64,000 nucleotides of DNA from NCBI GenBank assembly GCA_040905365.1, contig JBBDRQ010000072.1:1-64000 (forward strand). The letters are read 5' to 3'. The DNA is from JAHWKV01 sp040905365. GTDB taxonomy: Bacteria; Actinomycetota; CADDZG01; JAHWKV01. Of the stretch, positions 1 through 7,150 are shown piece after piece. Position 1 is the first letter of the stretch. Each line of letters opens with the position of its first letter. Both the position numbers and the translations under genes were made by a program. Below the pieces are notes generated by a model. It worked only from the letters and a program-made list of their open reading frames with translations. It was not told the origin of the DNA and made no database searches.

Positions 1-56
1 GGAAACACCTCACGCGCTCCAAACCTCGCAAACGTTAGTGGTCACGGCACTAGCTC
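1..56 (-). repeat. Arm of a dispersed inverted-repeat element, cut by the window edge
   Basis: Read on the minus strand, this stretch nearly repeats the left arm of the complete element at 21797-21964. It includes the whole 17-bp terminal repeat gctagtgccgtgaccac (positions 38-54 on the plus strand as its complement). The rest of the element would lie left of position 1. It sits just past the 3' end of folP. Confidence 0.8.
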
Positions 57-83
57 TGCCCGACTGCCCGGGCGCGCGTATCC

Positions 84-917
84 TCAGGCGTTGCGGATCG
101 CTTCGGTCATGCGTACCACTTGGACCATCTGTTCAACATCGTGGACCCTAACGATCGCCGCGCCCTGAGCCACCGACCAGGCCACCACCGCGCTGGTTCC
201 CTCCAGCCTCTGCCCGACCGGCACATCGAGGGTTGCCCCGATGAATGACTTGCGGGAGGCGCCGATCAACACCGGATACCCGGTTTCGCGCAAATCGGCC
301 GTGGCCTTGAGCAAGCTTAGGTTGTGCGCCACGGTCTTGCCAAAACCGATACCGGGATCCACCGCGATACATTCGCGCGGTATCCCCTGCGACTGCGCCT
401 GCTCGGCCCAACCGACCAGCGCCCGCTTCACCTCGGCAACCACGTCGGCGTACGAGGGATCCTTCTGCATCGTGCGAGGCGATCCCAGCATGTGCATGAG
501 CACGACCCCCGCCCGGTAGCCGGCGACCACCTCGGGCATCTTGGGATCAAAGCGCATGGCGGAGATGTCGTTAACTATCGCCGCGCCGGCTTCGCAGGCC
601 GCGCGGGCCACGTCGGCCTTGGTCGTATCTATCGACACCACCGCTCCGGTGCGAGCGGCAATTGCCTCCACTACCGGGATTACCCGGTTCAGCTCTTCCT
701 CGAGCGGCACTTCGGCCGCACCCGGCCGACTCGACTCGCCGCCGATATCGATGATGTCGGCGCCTTCGGCGAGCATCCTCTCCGCCTGATCGACCGCCGC
801 CCGGCGATCCAGAAACTGCCCGCCGTCGGAGAAGGAGTCCGGGGTTACGTTTAGCACCCCCATCACATAGGTTCTGTCCCCCACGGGCAGCCGCGCATCA
901 CGGCACTTCCAGCTCAT
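84..917 (-). CDS. folP: Dihydropteroate synthase
   Basis: This enzyme condenses 6-hydroxymethyl-dihydropterin pyrophosphate with p-aminobenzoate in cytosolic folate synthesis, and it is the sulfonamide target. The 277-residue length is typical. Family signatures are present in order: MGVLNVTPDSFSDGG near residue 19, DIGGESSRPGA near 58, a central VSIDTTKADVA then NDIS segment, DPGIGFGK, and a late GASRKSFIG segment that carries the substrate-binding Lys and Arg. The ATG start lies 50 bp after the ftsH stop, so folP is probably the last gene of the minus-strand run DUF2342-tilS-hpt-ftsH-folP. The ftsH-then-folate arrangement is also known in mycobacteria. No folK or folB follows inside the window. 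Identity is secure. Confidence 0.96.
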   Translation of the reverse strand: MSWKCRDARLPVGDRTYVMGVLNVTPDSFSDGGQFLDRRAAVDQAERMLAEGADIIDIGGESSRPGAAEVPLEEELNRVIPVVEAIAARTGAVVSIDTTKADVARAACEAGAAIVNDISAMRFDPKMPEVVAGYRAGVVLMHMLGSPRTMQKDPSYADVVAEVKRALVGWAEQAQSQGIPRECIAVDPGIGFGKTVAHNLSLLKATADLRETGYPVLIGASRKSFIGATLDVPVGQRLEGTSAVVAWSVAQGAAIVRVHDVEQMVQVVRMTEAIRNA

Positions 918-967
918 AAGAAAAGAAGTAGCCGAGCCCCGGGGTCCTTAGGGGCCGGCGAAAGTCC

Positions 968-2926
968 TTACGCGGGAGCGGGCTCTGCGCCCGGACCCGA
1001 GCGGCGCAGCTTCTTCTTGGAGCGTTCGGGTCCTGCAGCCGACTCCGAGGCTTCCTCATCCTTGTCGACCGACGCCGCCTTCTGCTGGTCCTCCCGCAGC
1101 CGGCGGGGAACCTCGCCGCGCGAAGCGCGAGTGGGCACGTCGGCGAGCAGCTCCTTAACGTCGGACTGCTCGATCGTCTCCTTCTCGATCAAGGCCTCGA
1201 CCATCGCATCCAGCTGCGCACGATAGGTGGAGCAGATCTCCCAGGCCTCTTGATGGGCCTCGTCCACCAGGCGGCGAATCTCCTCGTCGATCTCGGCGGC
1301 CACCTGCTCCGAGTAGTCCGGCTGGTGAGAAAGGTCTCGGCCCAAGAAAGGCTGGTCGGTCTTCTCTCCGAAGGCCATGGGACCGAGCTTCTCGCTCATA
1401 CCGTACTCGCAGACCATCTGGCGGGCCATCTTCGCGACCCTCTCCAGGTCGTTGCTCGCGCCGGTGGTGGGGTCGTGGAACACGATCTCCTCGGCCACCC
1501 GGCCGCCCAGCAGCATGGCCAGCTTGTCGATAAGCGCCGATCGGGATTCGAGAAAGCGATCCTCCACCGGCAGGTTGAGCGTATAGCCCAGAGCCCGGCC
1601 GCGGCTGATGATTGAAACCTTGTGTACAGGGTCCGCGTTGGGCAGCGCCCAACTGACCAGAGCATGGCCGGACTCGTGGTAGGCGATCACCTTTTTCTCG
1701 TGCTCGCTGATGACCCGGCTACGCCGCTGCGGTCCCGCCATCACCCGGTCGATGGCCTCCTCGACCTCGTCCATGGTGATCTCCTTCTTGCCTCGCCGGG
1801 CGGCCAGCAGTGCGGCCTCATTGATGGCGTTGGCCAGGTCGGCGCCGGTAAAGCCCGGGGTACGGCGGGCCAGCACCTCCAGGTCGACATCCTTAGCCAG
1901 CGGCTTGCCCTTGGCGTGAACCTTCAGGATCTGCTCCCGACCCTTCAGATCCGCCCGGTCGACGGTGACCTGCCGGTCGAACCGCCCGGGTCTTAGCAGC
2001 GCGGGGTCCAGGATGTCGGGCCGGTTGGTAGCCGCCATCAGTATCACTCCGGTACGGACGTCGAAACCGTCCATCTCGACCAACAACTGGTTCAGCGTCT
2101 GCTCCCGCTCGTCGTGACCGCCGCCCAAGCCGGCGCCGCGGTGACGGCCGACTGCGTCGATCTCGTCCACAAAGACAATGGCAGGAGCGCTGGCTTTGGC
2201 TTGTTCGAACAGGTCGCGAACCCGGGCCGCTCCGACGCCGACGAACATCTCGACGAAGTCGGAACCCGATATGGAGAAAAACGGCACGCCCGCTTCACCG
2301 GCCACCGCCCGCGCCAGCAGGGTCTTACCGGTCCCGGGGGGGCCGAACAGCAGCACGCCCTTGGGGATCTTGGCCCCCATGTTCTGAAACTTGGCCGGGT
2401 TGGCGAGAAACTCCTTGATCTCCTCGAGCTCTTCGATGGCCTCGTCGACCCCGGCCACGTCATCAAAGGTAACTTTGGGCTCGTCCTTGGTCACCAGTTT
2501 GGCCTTGGACTTGCCGAAGGACATTACCCGGTTGCCGCCTCCCTGCATCTGGTGCATGAGGAAGATAAAAATTCCGATGATGAGCACAAACGGAAGAATG
2601 CTGGTCAACAGCGATCCCCATAGGGACGGGTTTTCCGGGTCTGTGTTGAACTCGACTTCCGGGTGCTGGCGCAGCAGTTGAGCGGTGTCCTCCGCGCTCA
2701 AGTAACTGGATGTGAACTTGGTACCGTCGGCAAGCTCTCCCTCCAGCTCACCGCTATTGCGGAAAACCGTGACGGAGGTGACCTCGCCCGCGCTTAGTCT
2801 CTGCTGGAACTCGCTGGTGGACAATTCCTCGGCGCCGGCGCCCTCTTGCAGGACTGCAACCATCGCCCAGACTCCGGCGATACCCAGGAGCAGATAGAAA
2901 AGCGGATTCTTAAAAAGCTTCGACAT
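968..2926 (-). CDS. ftsH: ATP-dependent zinc metalloprotease FtsH
   Basis: A membrane-anchored AAA+ protease that extracts and degrades membrane and unstable cytosolic proteins. It has 652 residues. A first membrane helix (about 7-26) is followed by a short extracytoplasmic domain, and a second helix (about 107-124) precedes the AAA module. Walker A is GPPGTGKT at 195-202 and Walker B is VFVDEID at about 251-257. The zinc-binding HESGH motif opens the peptidase domain. The charged C-terminal tail of about 50 residues, rich in Lys, Glu and Ala, is probably disordered. The ATG start follows hpt by 43 bp on the same strand. The order hpt-ftsH-folP is a common actinobacterial neighbourhood. Confidence 0.97.
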   Translation of the reverse strand: MSKLFKNPLFYLLLGIAGVWAMVAVLQEGAGAEELSTSEFQQRLSAGEVTSVTVFRNSGELEGELADGTKFTSSYLSAEDTAQLLRQHPEVEFNTDPENPSLWGSLLTSILPFVLIIGIFIFLMHQMQGGGNRVMSFGKSKAKLVTKDEPKVTFDDVAGVDEAIEELEEIKEFLANPAKFQNMGAKIPKGVLLFGPPGTGKTLLARAVAGEAGVPFFSISGSDFVEMFVGVGAARVRDLFEQAKASAPAIVFVDEIDAVGRHRGAGLGGGHDEREQTLNQLLVEMDGFDVRTGVILMAATNRPDILDPALLRPGRFDRQVTVDRADLKGREQILKVHAKGKPLAKDVDLEVLARRTPGFTGADLANAINEAALLAARRGKKEITMDEVEEAIDRVMAGPQRRSRVISEHEKKVIAYHESGHALVSWALPNADPVHKVSIISRGRALGYTLNLPVEDRFLESRSALIDKLAMLLGGRVAEEIVFHDPTTGASNDLERVAKMARQMVCEYGMSEKLGPMAFGEKTDQPFLGRDLSHQPDYSEQVAAEIDEEIRRLVDEAHQEAWEICSTYRAQLDAMVEALIEKETIEQSDVKELLADVPTRASRGEVPRRLREDQQKAASVDKDEEASESAAGPERSKKKLRRSGPGAEPAPA

Positions 2927-2969
2927 ACGATTCCAAGGTTAGCACGGTACGCACAACAAACTTCCAAAC

Positions 2970-3503
2970 TCAGTTGCCGCTGGGTCGATCCAAAACGGCT
3001 ATGTAGGGCAGGTTCCGGAACCGCTGATCGTGGTCCAGCCCGTACCCGATTACGAACTCCGGAGGGATCTCGAACCCCGTGTACCGCACATCCAACTCCA
3101 CCTGCTGAATCCCCGACTTACGGAGGAAAGCGCAGACTTCGAGACTCCTGGGCCTGCGACCACTTAGGTACTTGAGAAGGTAGTTAAGTGTCAGTCCGGA
3201 ATCGATGATGTCCTCAACAACCAGCACGTTGCGATCTGTTATCTCGTGATCGAGGTCCTTGAGGATGCGCACCACGCCCGAGGTCTGGGTGGCGGTGCCG
3301 TAGCTGGACACGGCCATGAAGTCGAACTCCGCCGGAAGCTGGATAAGCCGCGCTAAGTCGCTCATGAGCATGAAGGCTCCCTTTAGAACCCCCACCAGGA
3401 CCACGTCCTTGCCTTCGTAGTCCGCGGTGATCTGCTCCGCGAGCTCCTTTATCCGTTGCTGAATCTGCTCCTCGCTGATCAGCACCCTTCTTGCACCGGT
3501 CAC
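2970..3503 (-). CDS. hpt: Hypoxanthine phosphoribosyltransferase
   Basis: A purine-salvage enzyme that joins hypoxanthine or guanine to PRPP. The reading frame stays open far upstream, but the supported start is the GTG at 3503. It overlaps the tilS stop as GTGA and has a GGAGG-type ribosome site 5-6 bases before it, giving 177 residues, normal for the family. The PRPP-binding segment VLVVEDIIDSGLTL is intact, and the N-terminal segment VLVGVLKGAFMLMSDL matches the family. The overlap implies translational coupling with tilS. The tilS-hpt-ftsH order is widely conserved in Gram-positive bacteria. Confidence 0.95.
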   Translation of the reverse strand: MTGARRVLISEEQIQQRIKELAEQITADYEGKDVVLVGVLKGAFMLMSDLARLIQLPAEFDFMAVSSYGTATQTSGVVRILKDLDHEITDRNVLVVEDIIDSGLTLNYLLKYLSGRRPRSLEVCAFLRKSGIQQVELDVRYTGFEIPPEFVIGYGLDHDQRFRNLPYIAVLDRPSGN

Positions 3504-4861
3504 CCGGACCTCCGTTTCCGATCCATTCGGCTCACACTCAGCCGCACCGCACCCGTCGACCGGCGAGTCAACCTCGCGGCGTCGTCCAGTCGGTAACCGA
3601 CAACCCACACGATCCGTTCGCCCGCCGCGACGATAGGAACAGTACCGCGCCCGGCCTTGGGCACTTTGGCGTCGACGAAGAAATCCTGCAGCTTCTTGGT
3701 GCCCGGCGCGCCCAGGGGTCGGAAGCGGTCTCCGGGTCGCCACTGGCGAAGGATGACCGACGATCCCACCGCCGCCGCATCGACCACTTCGCAAAACTCG
3801 CAGGGATCGGGCTGGGCGTCGGCGCTCACCCGCTCCAGGGCGACCTCGATTCCCCAGTCCGGCAATCGGGTACGCGATCCGACCGGCAGCTCGTGCTCGT
3901 CGAGGCTCGGGGTCTGCGGCCAGCGCCCGGCAACGATCGCATCCGGCTCGCACCACACCGAATACCCCCCAGGCAGATCCAGTCGGGCCCCCGTATGCGG
4001 GGGGACCTTGCGAAGAATGTCATCGACCAGCCTGCCACTTAGCTGTAGGCCCAGTACCCGTCCTACCCGGTGCAAAAACTGACGGGCCACGCCTGGCTCC
4101 AGATCGGCCAGCCCGGATCGGAGGATGCGCAGCTCGTGCTCGTCCACTTCCACCAACTGCGTCAACGCTTGGTCCACCTGCAGTGCCACCCGACCGGCCT
4201 CCCGGGCCGCCCGGTCGCCGATGCCCAACAGCCGGCTCTTTTCGCCGGCGCCGGCGCCGGCCAGCTCTGCCCGCACGGCCGCCCGCCGATAGCGCGGATC
4301 CCGGTTGGAGGGATCGTTGAGAAACTCCACGCCCACCTCACGGCACGCCCGCTCGGTACTGGAGCGGGTGACCTCGATCAGGGGCCTGATGACGTTGTCC
4401 CTAACCGGTGGGATGCCCAGGCCGTAGCCGCCCCGCCGCAACCGCATCAAGACCGTCTCGGCCTGGTCGTCTTGGGTGTGGCCGGTTGCGATGCGCGGGG
4501 CGCCGCACTCCTCGGCCATCTCATCGAGGGCCAGGTAGCGAACCCGCCGCGCCTCGGCTTGAGTGGCAGGGTCGACCGTCACCCGACGGCAAAGGATGTC
4601 GACGCCGAGTTGCCCGGCCACACGGCGGCAGTGGTCCGCTTCGGCTGCCGACTCGGCCCTCAACCCGTGGTCGACATGGCCCAGGACTACCGGATAACCC
4701 AGGTCCGTCAGAACCAGCGCCAGCGCGGTGGAGTCGGCCCCCCCGCTGAACGCCACCAAGGTGGGCTCGGATCCCGTAAGCATCCGGTGGCGCTCGACGG
4801 TTACAGCTACGGAGTCGGTAACTACGGCCGGAACTACGGCCGGCGGCAGACAGATGGTCAC
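3500..4861 (-). CDS. tilS: tRNA(Ile)-lysidine synthase
   Basis: TilS places lysine on the wobble C34 of the CAU-anticodon isoleucine tRNA, changing its identity and codon reading from AUG to AUA; it is normally essential. The 453-residue protein carries the PP-loop SGGADS near residues 40-45 in the N-terminal adenylation domain, followed by GHVDHGLR and TGHTQDDQAETVLMRL. The C-terminal substrate-binding region contains RPGDRFRPLG and KKLQDFF, typical of TilS. The GTG start overlaps the stop of the upstream metalloprotease (GTGA), and its own stop overlaps the hpt start, so the three genes are tightly coupled. Confidence 0.95.
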   Translation of the reverse strand: MTICLPPAVVPAVVTDSVAVTVERHRMLTGSEPTLVAFSGGADSTALALVLTDLGYPVVLGHVDHGLRAESAAEADHCRRVAGQLGVDILCRRVTVDPATQAEARRVRYLALDEMAEECGAPRIATGHTQDDQAETVLMRLRRGGYGLGIPPVRDNVIRPLIEVTRSSTERACREVGVEFLNDPSNRDPRYRRAAVRAELAGAGAGEKSRLLGIGDRAAREAGRVALQVDQALTQLVEVDEHELRILRSGLADLEPGVARQFLHRVGRVLGLQLSGRLVDDILRKVPPHTGARLDLPGGYSVWCEPDAIVAGRWPQTPSLDEHELPVGSRTRLPDWGIEVALERVSADAQPDPCEFCEVVDAAAVGSSVILRQWRPGDRFRPLGAPGTKKLQDFFVDAKVPKAGRGTVPIVAAGERIVWVVGYRLDDAARLTRRSTGAVRLSVSRMDRKRRSG

Positions 4862-5901
4862 GGAGCCACGCGCTGCAGCCAGGATTCAGGCGCCCGCACC
4901 TCGGTCAGGCTGGGCAGGGCTTCGGCGGATGAGAAACACGCCTGCACGGCCTTCGATCCACCCTCCCGGAAAATGGTATCGAAGAAGTGCTGCCCCTGGA
5001 CGTACTGCGCCTTTTTGAACTCGAACCCCAACAGTTTGCCTATCAACCTGCCCATCGGGGTCTGCAGCGAGTTCTCCGGGCTGCGCAAGGCGCGGCTCAT
5101 CCGGGGTTGGCTGGGGATGTGCAACTCCCCGATACGGTCCATCACGAAGTTGCCGTGTCCCTCGATAACCGACATAAAGGCCTGCACCTGATCGAAAAGC
5201 TTTCGCTGGTGCGGCTCCAGGAACCGCAGGGCGAGCGGTCCGGACTCCGGCTCGCCCCTTTCGGAGGACTTCAGCGCCGCGGCCACCCGGTCCAGAAGAG
5301 TCTTGGGATCCACTTGCATGACTTCCAGAAGTTCGTCAACCATTGACCTGAAGTAGGGGCGCACCCACGGGTTGGCCTCGAACTGGCCGCGATGGGTCAA
5401 TTCGTGGAGCACCACCCACAGGCGGAAGTCCCGGGGCGTAAAGCCCAAGCGCCTTTCGGTCATCACGATGTTGGATCCCACGAACCAGACCTGGTTTTGG
5501 TGGGCCATCAGTACGTCGTACTGACCAAGCACACGGGTCGACAAGAATCCCAGGACCGCACCTAATTGAGCGCCGAGCCCTGCGGCGTAAGCGCCCTTGA
5601 AGCCCGGGACGGCCCGCGACGACTCCACCTTTGTCTCCACCTTACTCAGCAGAGGCGCCATCAACTCCAGCATGGAGTCCACGTTCGCCTGCGCCCAGGC
5701 GGCGCGGCTGAGCACGCGGGCAACCGCCGGCTGCCCGGGCTGAAAACCGCTTTCCTCGGCGATCAAGGGCTCGGCCTCGGCGACCAACTCCGCAAAGCTC
5801 TGCTCGAGACCTTCGAGCAGATAGGAATCCTCCAGAGATCCGCTGGAGGACAGCTTGGCCGCGACCTTGGCGGCTACCGCCTTGTCAACTACGCGGGACA
5901 T
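4858..5901 (-). CDS. DUF2342-family zinc-dependent metalloprotease
   Basis: This 347-residue protein is the counterpart of mycobacterial Rv3626c, which also lies beside tilS and hpt. The family is classed as zinc-dependent metalloproteases and is called F420-biosynthesis-associated in some databases. The HExxH-type motif HELTH is at about 166-170 in the context VVLHELTHRGQFEA. A conserved segment VGSNIVMTERRLGFTPRDF precedes it. No signal peptide is evident, so a cytosolic location is inferred. It is the first gene of the minus-strand operon, and the tilS start overlaps its stop. The physiological substrate is unknown. The family call is firm and the activity is inferred from the motif. Confidence 0.85.
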   Translation of the reverse strand: MSRVVDKAVAAKVAAKLSSSGSLEDSYLLEGLEQSFAELVAEAEPLIAEESGFQPGQPAVARVLSRAAWAQANVDSMLELMAPLLSKVETKVESSRAVPGFKGAYAAGLGAQLGAVLGFLSTRVLGQYDVLMAHQNQVWFVGSNIVMTERRLGFTPRDFRLWVVLHELTHRGQFEANPWVRPYFRSMVDELLEVMQVDPKTLLDRVAAALKSSERGEPESGPLALRFLEPHQRKLFDQVQAFMSVIEGHGNFVMDRIGELHIPSQPRMSRALRSPENSLQTPMGRLIGKLLGFEFKKAQYVQGQHFFDTIFREGGSKAVQACFSSAEALPSLTEVRAPESWLQRVAP

Positions 5902-6255
5902 GGCAAAACGGCCGAAGGGTCGGTCGACGGCGCGGTAAGTACCACTGCCCGGGAGTACCTCGGCGACTGGCCGGGGCGCAGGCGAGCGCCAACAAAATAA
6001 CGAATGTATTCGGTCACTGAAATAAATCCCGGGCTAGCGGTCTTCACAATTGCCGGAGTCTTCAGCGGGATCGACAGGCGGGAACTTGCCCACTAGACAA
6101 ACCCCACGTCGAGAGGAACTCCGGCACTGGACAACTAGTCTAGCAATGGAGGAGGGCGGCTGGGTTTGTCAACGCTGCTGAGGGCCGCCTGCGACGGATG
6201 TTTCTGGTGCTGCGGATGCTGCTTTGCTACTGCGATGCTGCTGGGTCTAGCTAAG
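5902..6255 (+). other. Non-coding stretch upstream of the DUF2342-tilS operon
   Basis: About 350 bp with no convincing gene. It should hold the promoter of the minus-strand operon that starts at 5901, but no clear -35/-10 pair stands out. At 6247-6259 there is a 6-1-6 palindrome, ctagctaagctag, overlapping the stop of the small gene at 6256-6447. Around 6200-6250 short gatgctgct motifs recur. SRP RNA, tmRNA and RNase P signatures were looked for and not seen. Confidence 0.5.
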
Positions 6256-6447
6256 CTAGCTGCTGACCTTCCTACCCCTAAGCCGCGGAATTCTCGGCTG
6301 TGCGTGGGTGAAACAGGTGTCGCGGCGGTTGTACGTCGAAAGCCGCGTAATGCACCCTTCGTGGGCGCAAGTACGGCCCTGTTCGTATCGGCGGGACCTC
6401 TTTGGAAGACCCACTGCATGCGTTCCTTGTATGGCAGTTGATTGCAC
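6256..6447 (-). CDS. Small Cys/His putative zinc-binding protein
   Basis: A 63-residue basic protein read from GTG at 6447. A strong AAGGAGG ribosome site (complement at about 6455-6461) lies 7 bases upstream. An ATG at 6453 is in frame but sits directly against that site, so it is less likely. The core reads CAHEGCITRLSTYNRRDTC followed by FTH, giving a C-x4-C-x12-C-x2-H pattern that could bind one zinc in a treble-clef or knuckle fold. Short actinobacterial hypotheticals with a similar C..GC.T.LS.YN....C..H pattern are familiar to me, but I know of no assigned function. It stands alone between tRNA-Thr and the DUF2342 operon. Confidence 0.7.
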   Translation of the reverse strand: MQSTAIQGTHAVGLPKRSRRYEQGRTCAHEGCITRLSTYNRRDTCFTHAQPRIPRLRGRKVSS

Positions 6448-6678
6448 GTTCATCCCTCCTTAAGGACTACCGGGCAGCTACTGGCCTCTACCAAGCCGAA
6501 AGCCTTTATTGACCATTCGACACGCCTAACAACGTGGATTGGTCTTTATGTATTCCCGAAAAGAAAGTCGTTGAACCATCCGAGCCGAAGCCGCGATAGC
6601 GTGGGACGGCGGCTGGGCGTTCTGCTGCGCAGGCCCGTGCCAGGGCGTCGAGCGCAAGGCGCGGAGTGCGGCGGCCCG

Positions 6679-6710
6679 CCTCCTGGGGTGGTGGCGCGGG
6701 CCCCAGGAGG
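6679..6710 (-). terminator. Perfect 10-bp hairpin after tRNA-Thr
   Basis: cctcctgggg and ccccaggagg form a perfect 10-bp stem around a 12-base loop, 12 bp past the 3' end of the minus-strand tRNA-Thr. No clear U-tract follows, so it could be a processing or stabilising hairpin instead of a classical intrinsic terminator. Confidence 0.45.
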
Positions 6711-6722
6711 GGCGCCGGAAGA

Positions 6723-6794
6723 GCCGGAGCGGGGACTCGAACCCCGGGCCTGCGCATTACGAATGCGCTGCTCTGCCAGCTGAGCTACCCCGGC
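6723..6794 (-). tRNA. tRNA-Thr (anticodon CGU)
   Basis: The minus strand folds into a standard cloverleaf. The acceptor pairs GCCGGGG with CTCCGGC, the D arm is GCTC..GAGC, and the anticodon stem GCGCA/TGCGC encloses loop TTCGTAA with anticodon CGT, which reads ACG. The T arm contains GGTTCGAGTCC. It is 72 nt long and CCA is not encoded. Confidence 0.95.
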
Positions 6795-7023
6795 AATTTT
6801 CGGTTTCAGGTTGCGACGGCCATGACGCTGCCTAAACCGAAACCAGTTTAATCGCCGATAGGCAGAGCGCGCGAAGTCCCAAAGGTATTTGACCCCAATC
6901 CACGCTGGAAGGCATTGACGCGATTGACAAATCGGTAGACGCTCGTTTCAACCCTGGGGCACCTGGGCAAATTCTTGACCACACCAATTGCTTGGCACCG
7001 GTCAACGACGATAGGAGGTTGCA

Positions 7024-7146
7024 GTGGCTCGCAGCAACGCCCGTGAGGGCGGGAGTCGAGAGCGCCGGGCGCTTGAGCGGGAAGTCGACCAGCTCGAGGA
7101 AGATGAGGCCGAACGGGGGTGGGCAGCGGCGCTAACTGCGTCGTAA
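7024..7146 (+). CDS. 40-residue charged protein just upstream of the PBP gene
   Basis: A GTG-started ORF with an excellent ribosome site, AGGAGGT at about 7014-7020, and a good spacing. The product is hydrophilic and rich in Arg and Glu, including LEREVDQLEEDEAERGW, which suggests a short helical or coiled segment. The stop is four bases before the GTG start of the penicillin-binding protein, which has no visible ribosome site of its own. The ORF may therefore serve as a leader for translational coupling, make a small partner protein, or both. I recognise no family. Confidence 0.55.
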   Translation: MARSNAREGGSRERRALEREVDQLEEDEAERGWAAALTAS

Positions 7147-7150
7147 AGCC

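Noticed and set aside
6166..6441. 91-codon plus-strand frame with several cysteines
   Set aside because: No ribosome site, and it lies opposite the better supported 63-residue Cys/His gene.
5902..6722. SRP RNA, tmRNA or RNase P gene
   Set aside because: None of the conserved cores (for example GGAAGGAAGCAG or GAAAGTCC with partners) occurs here.
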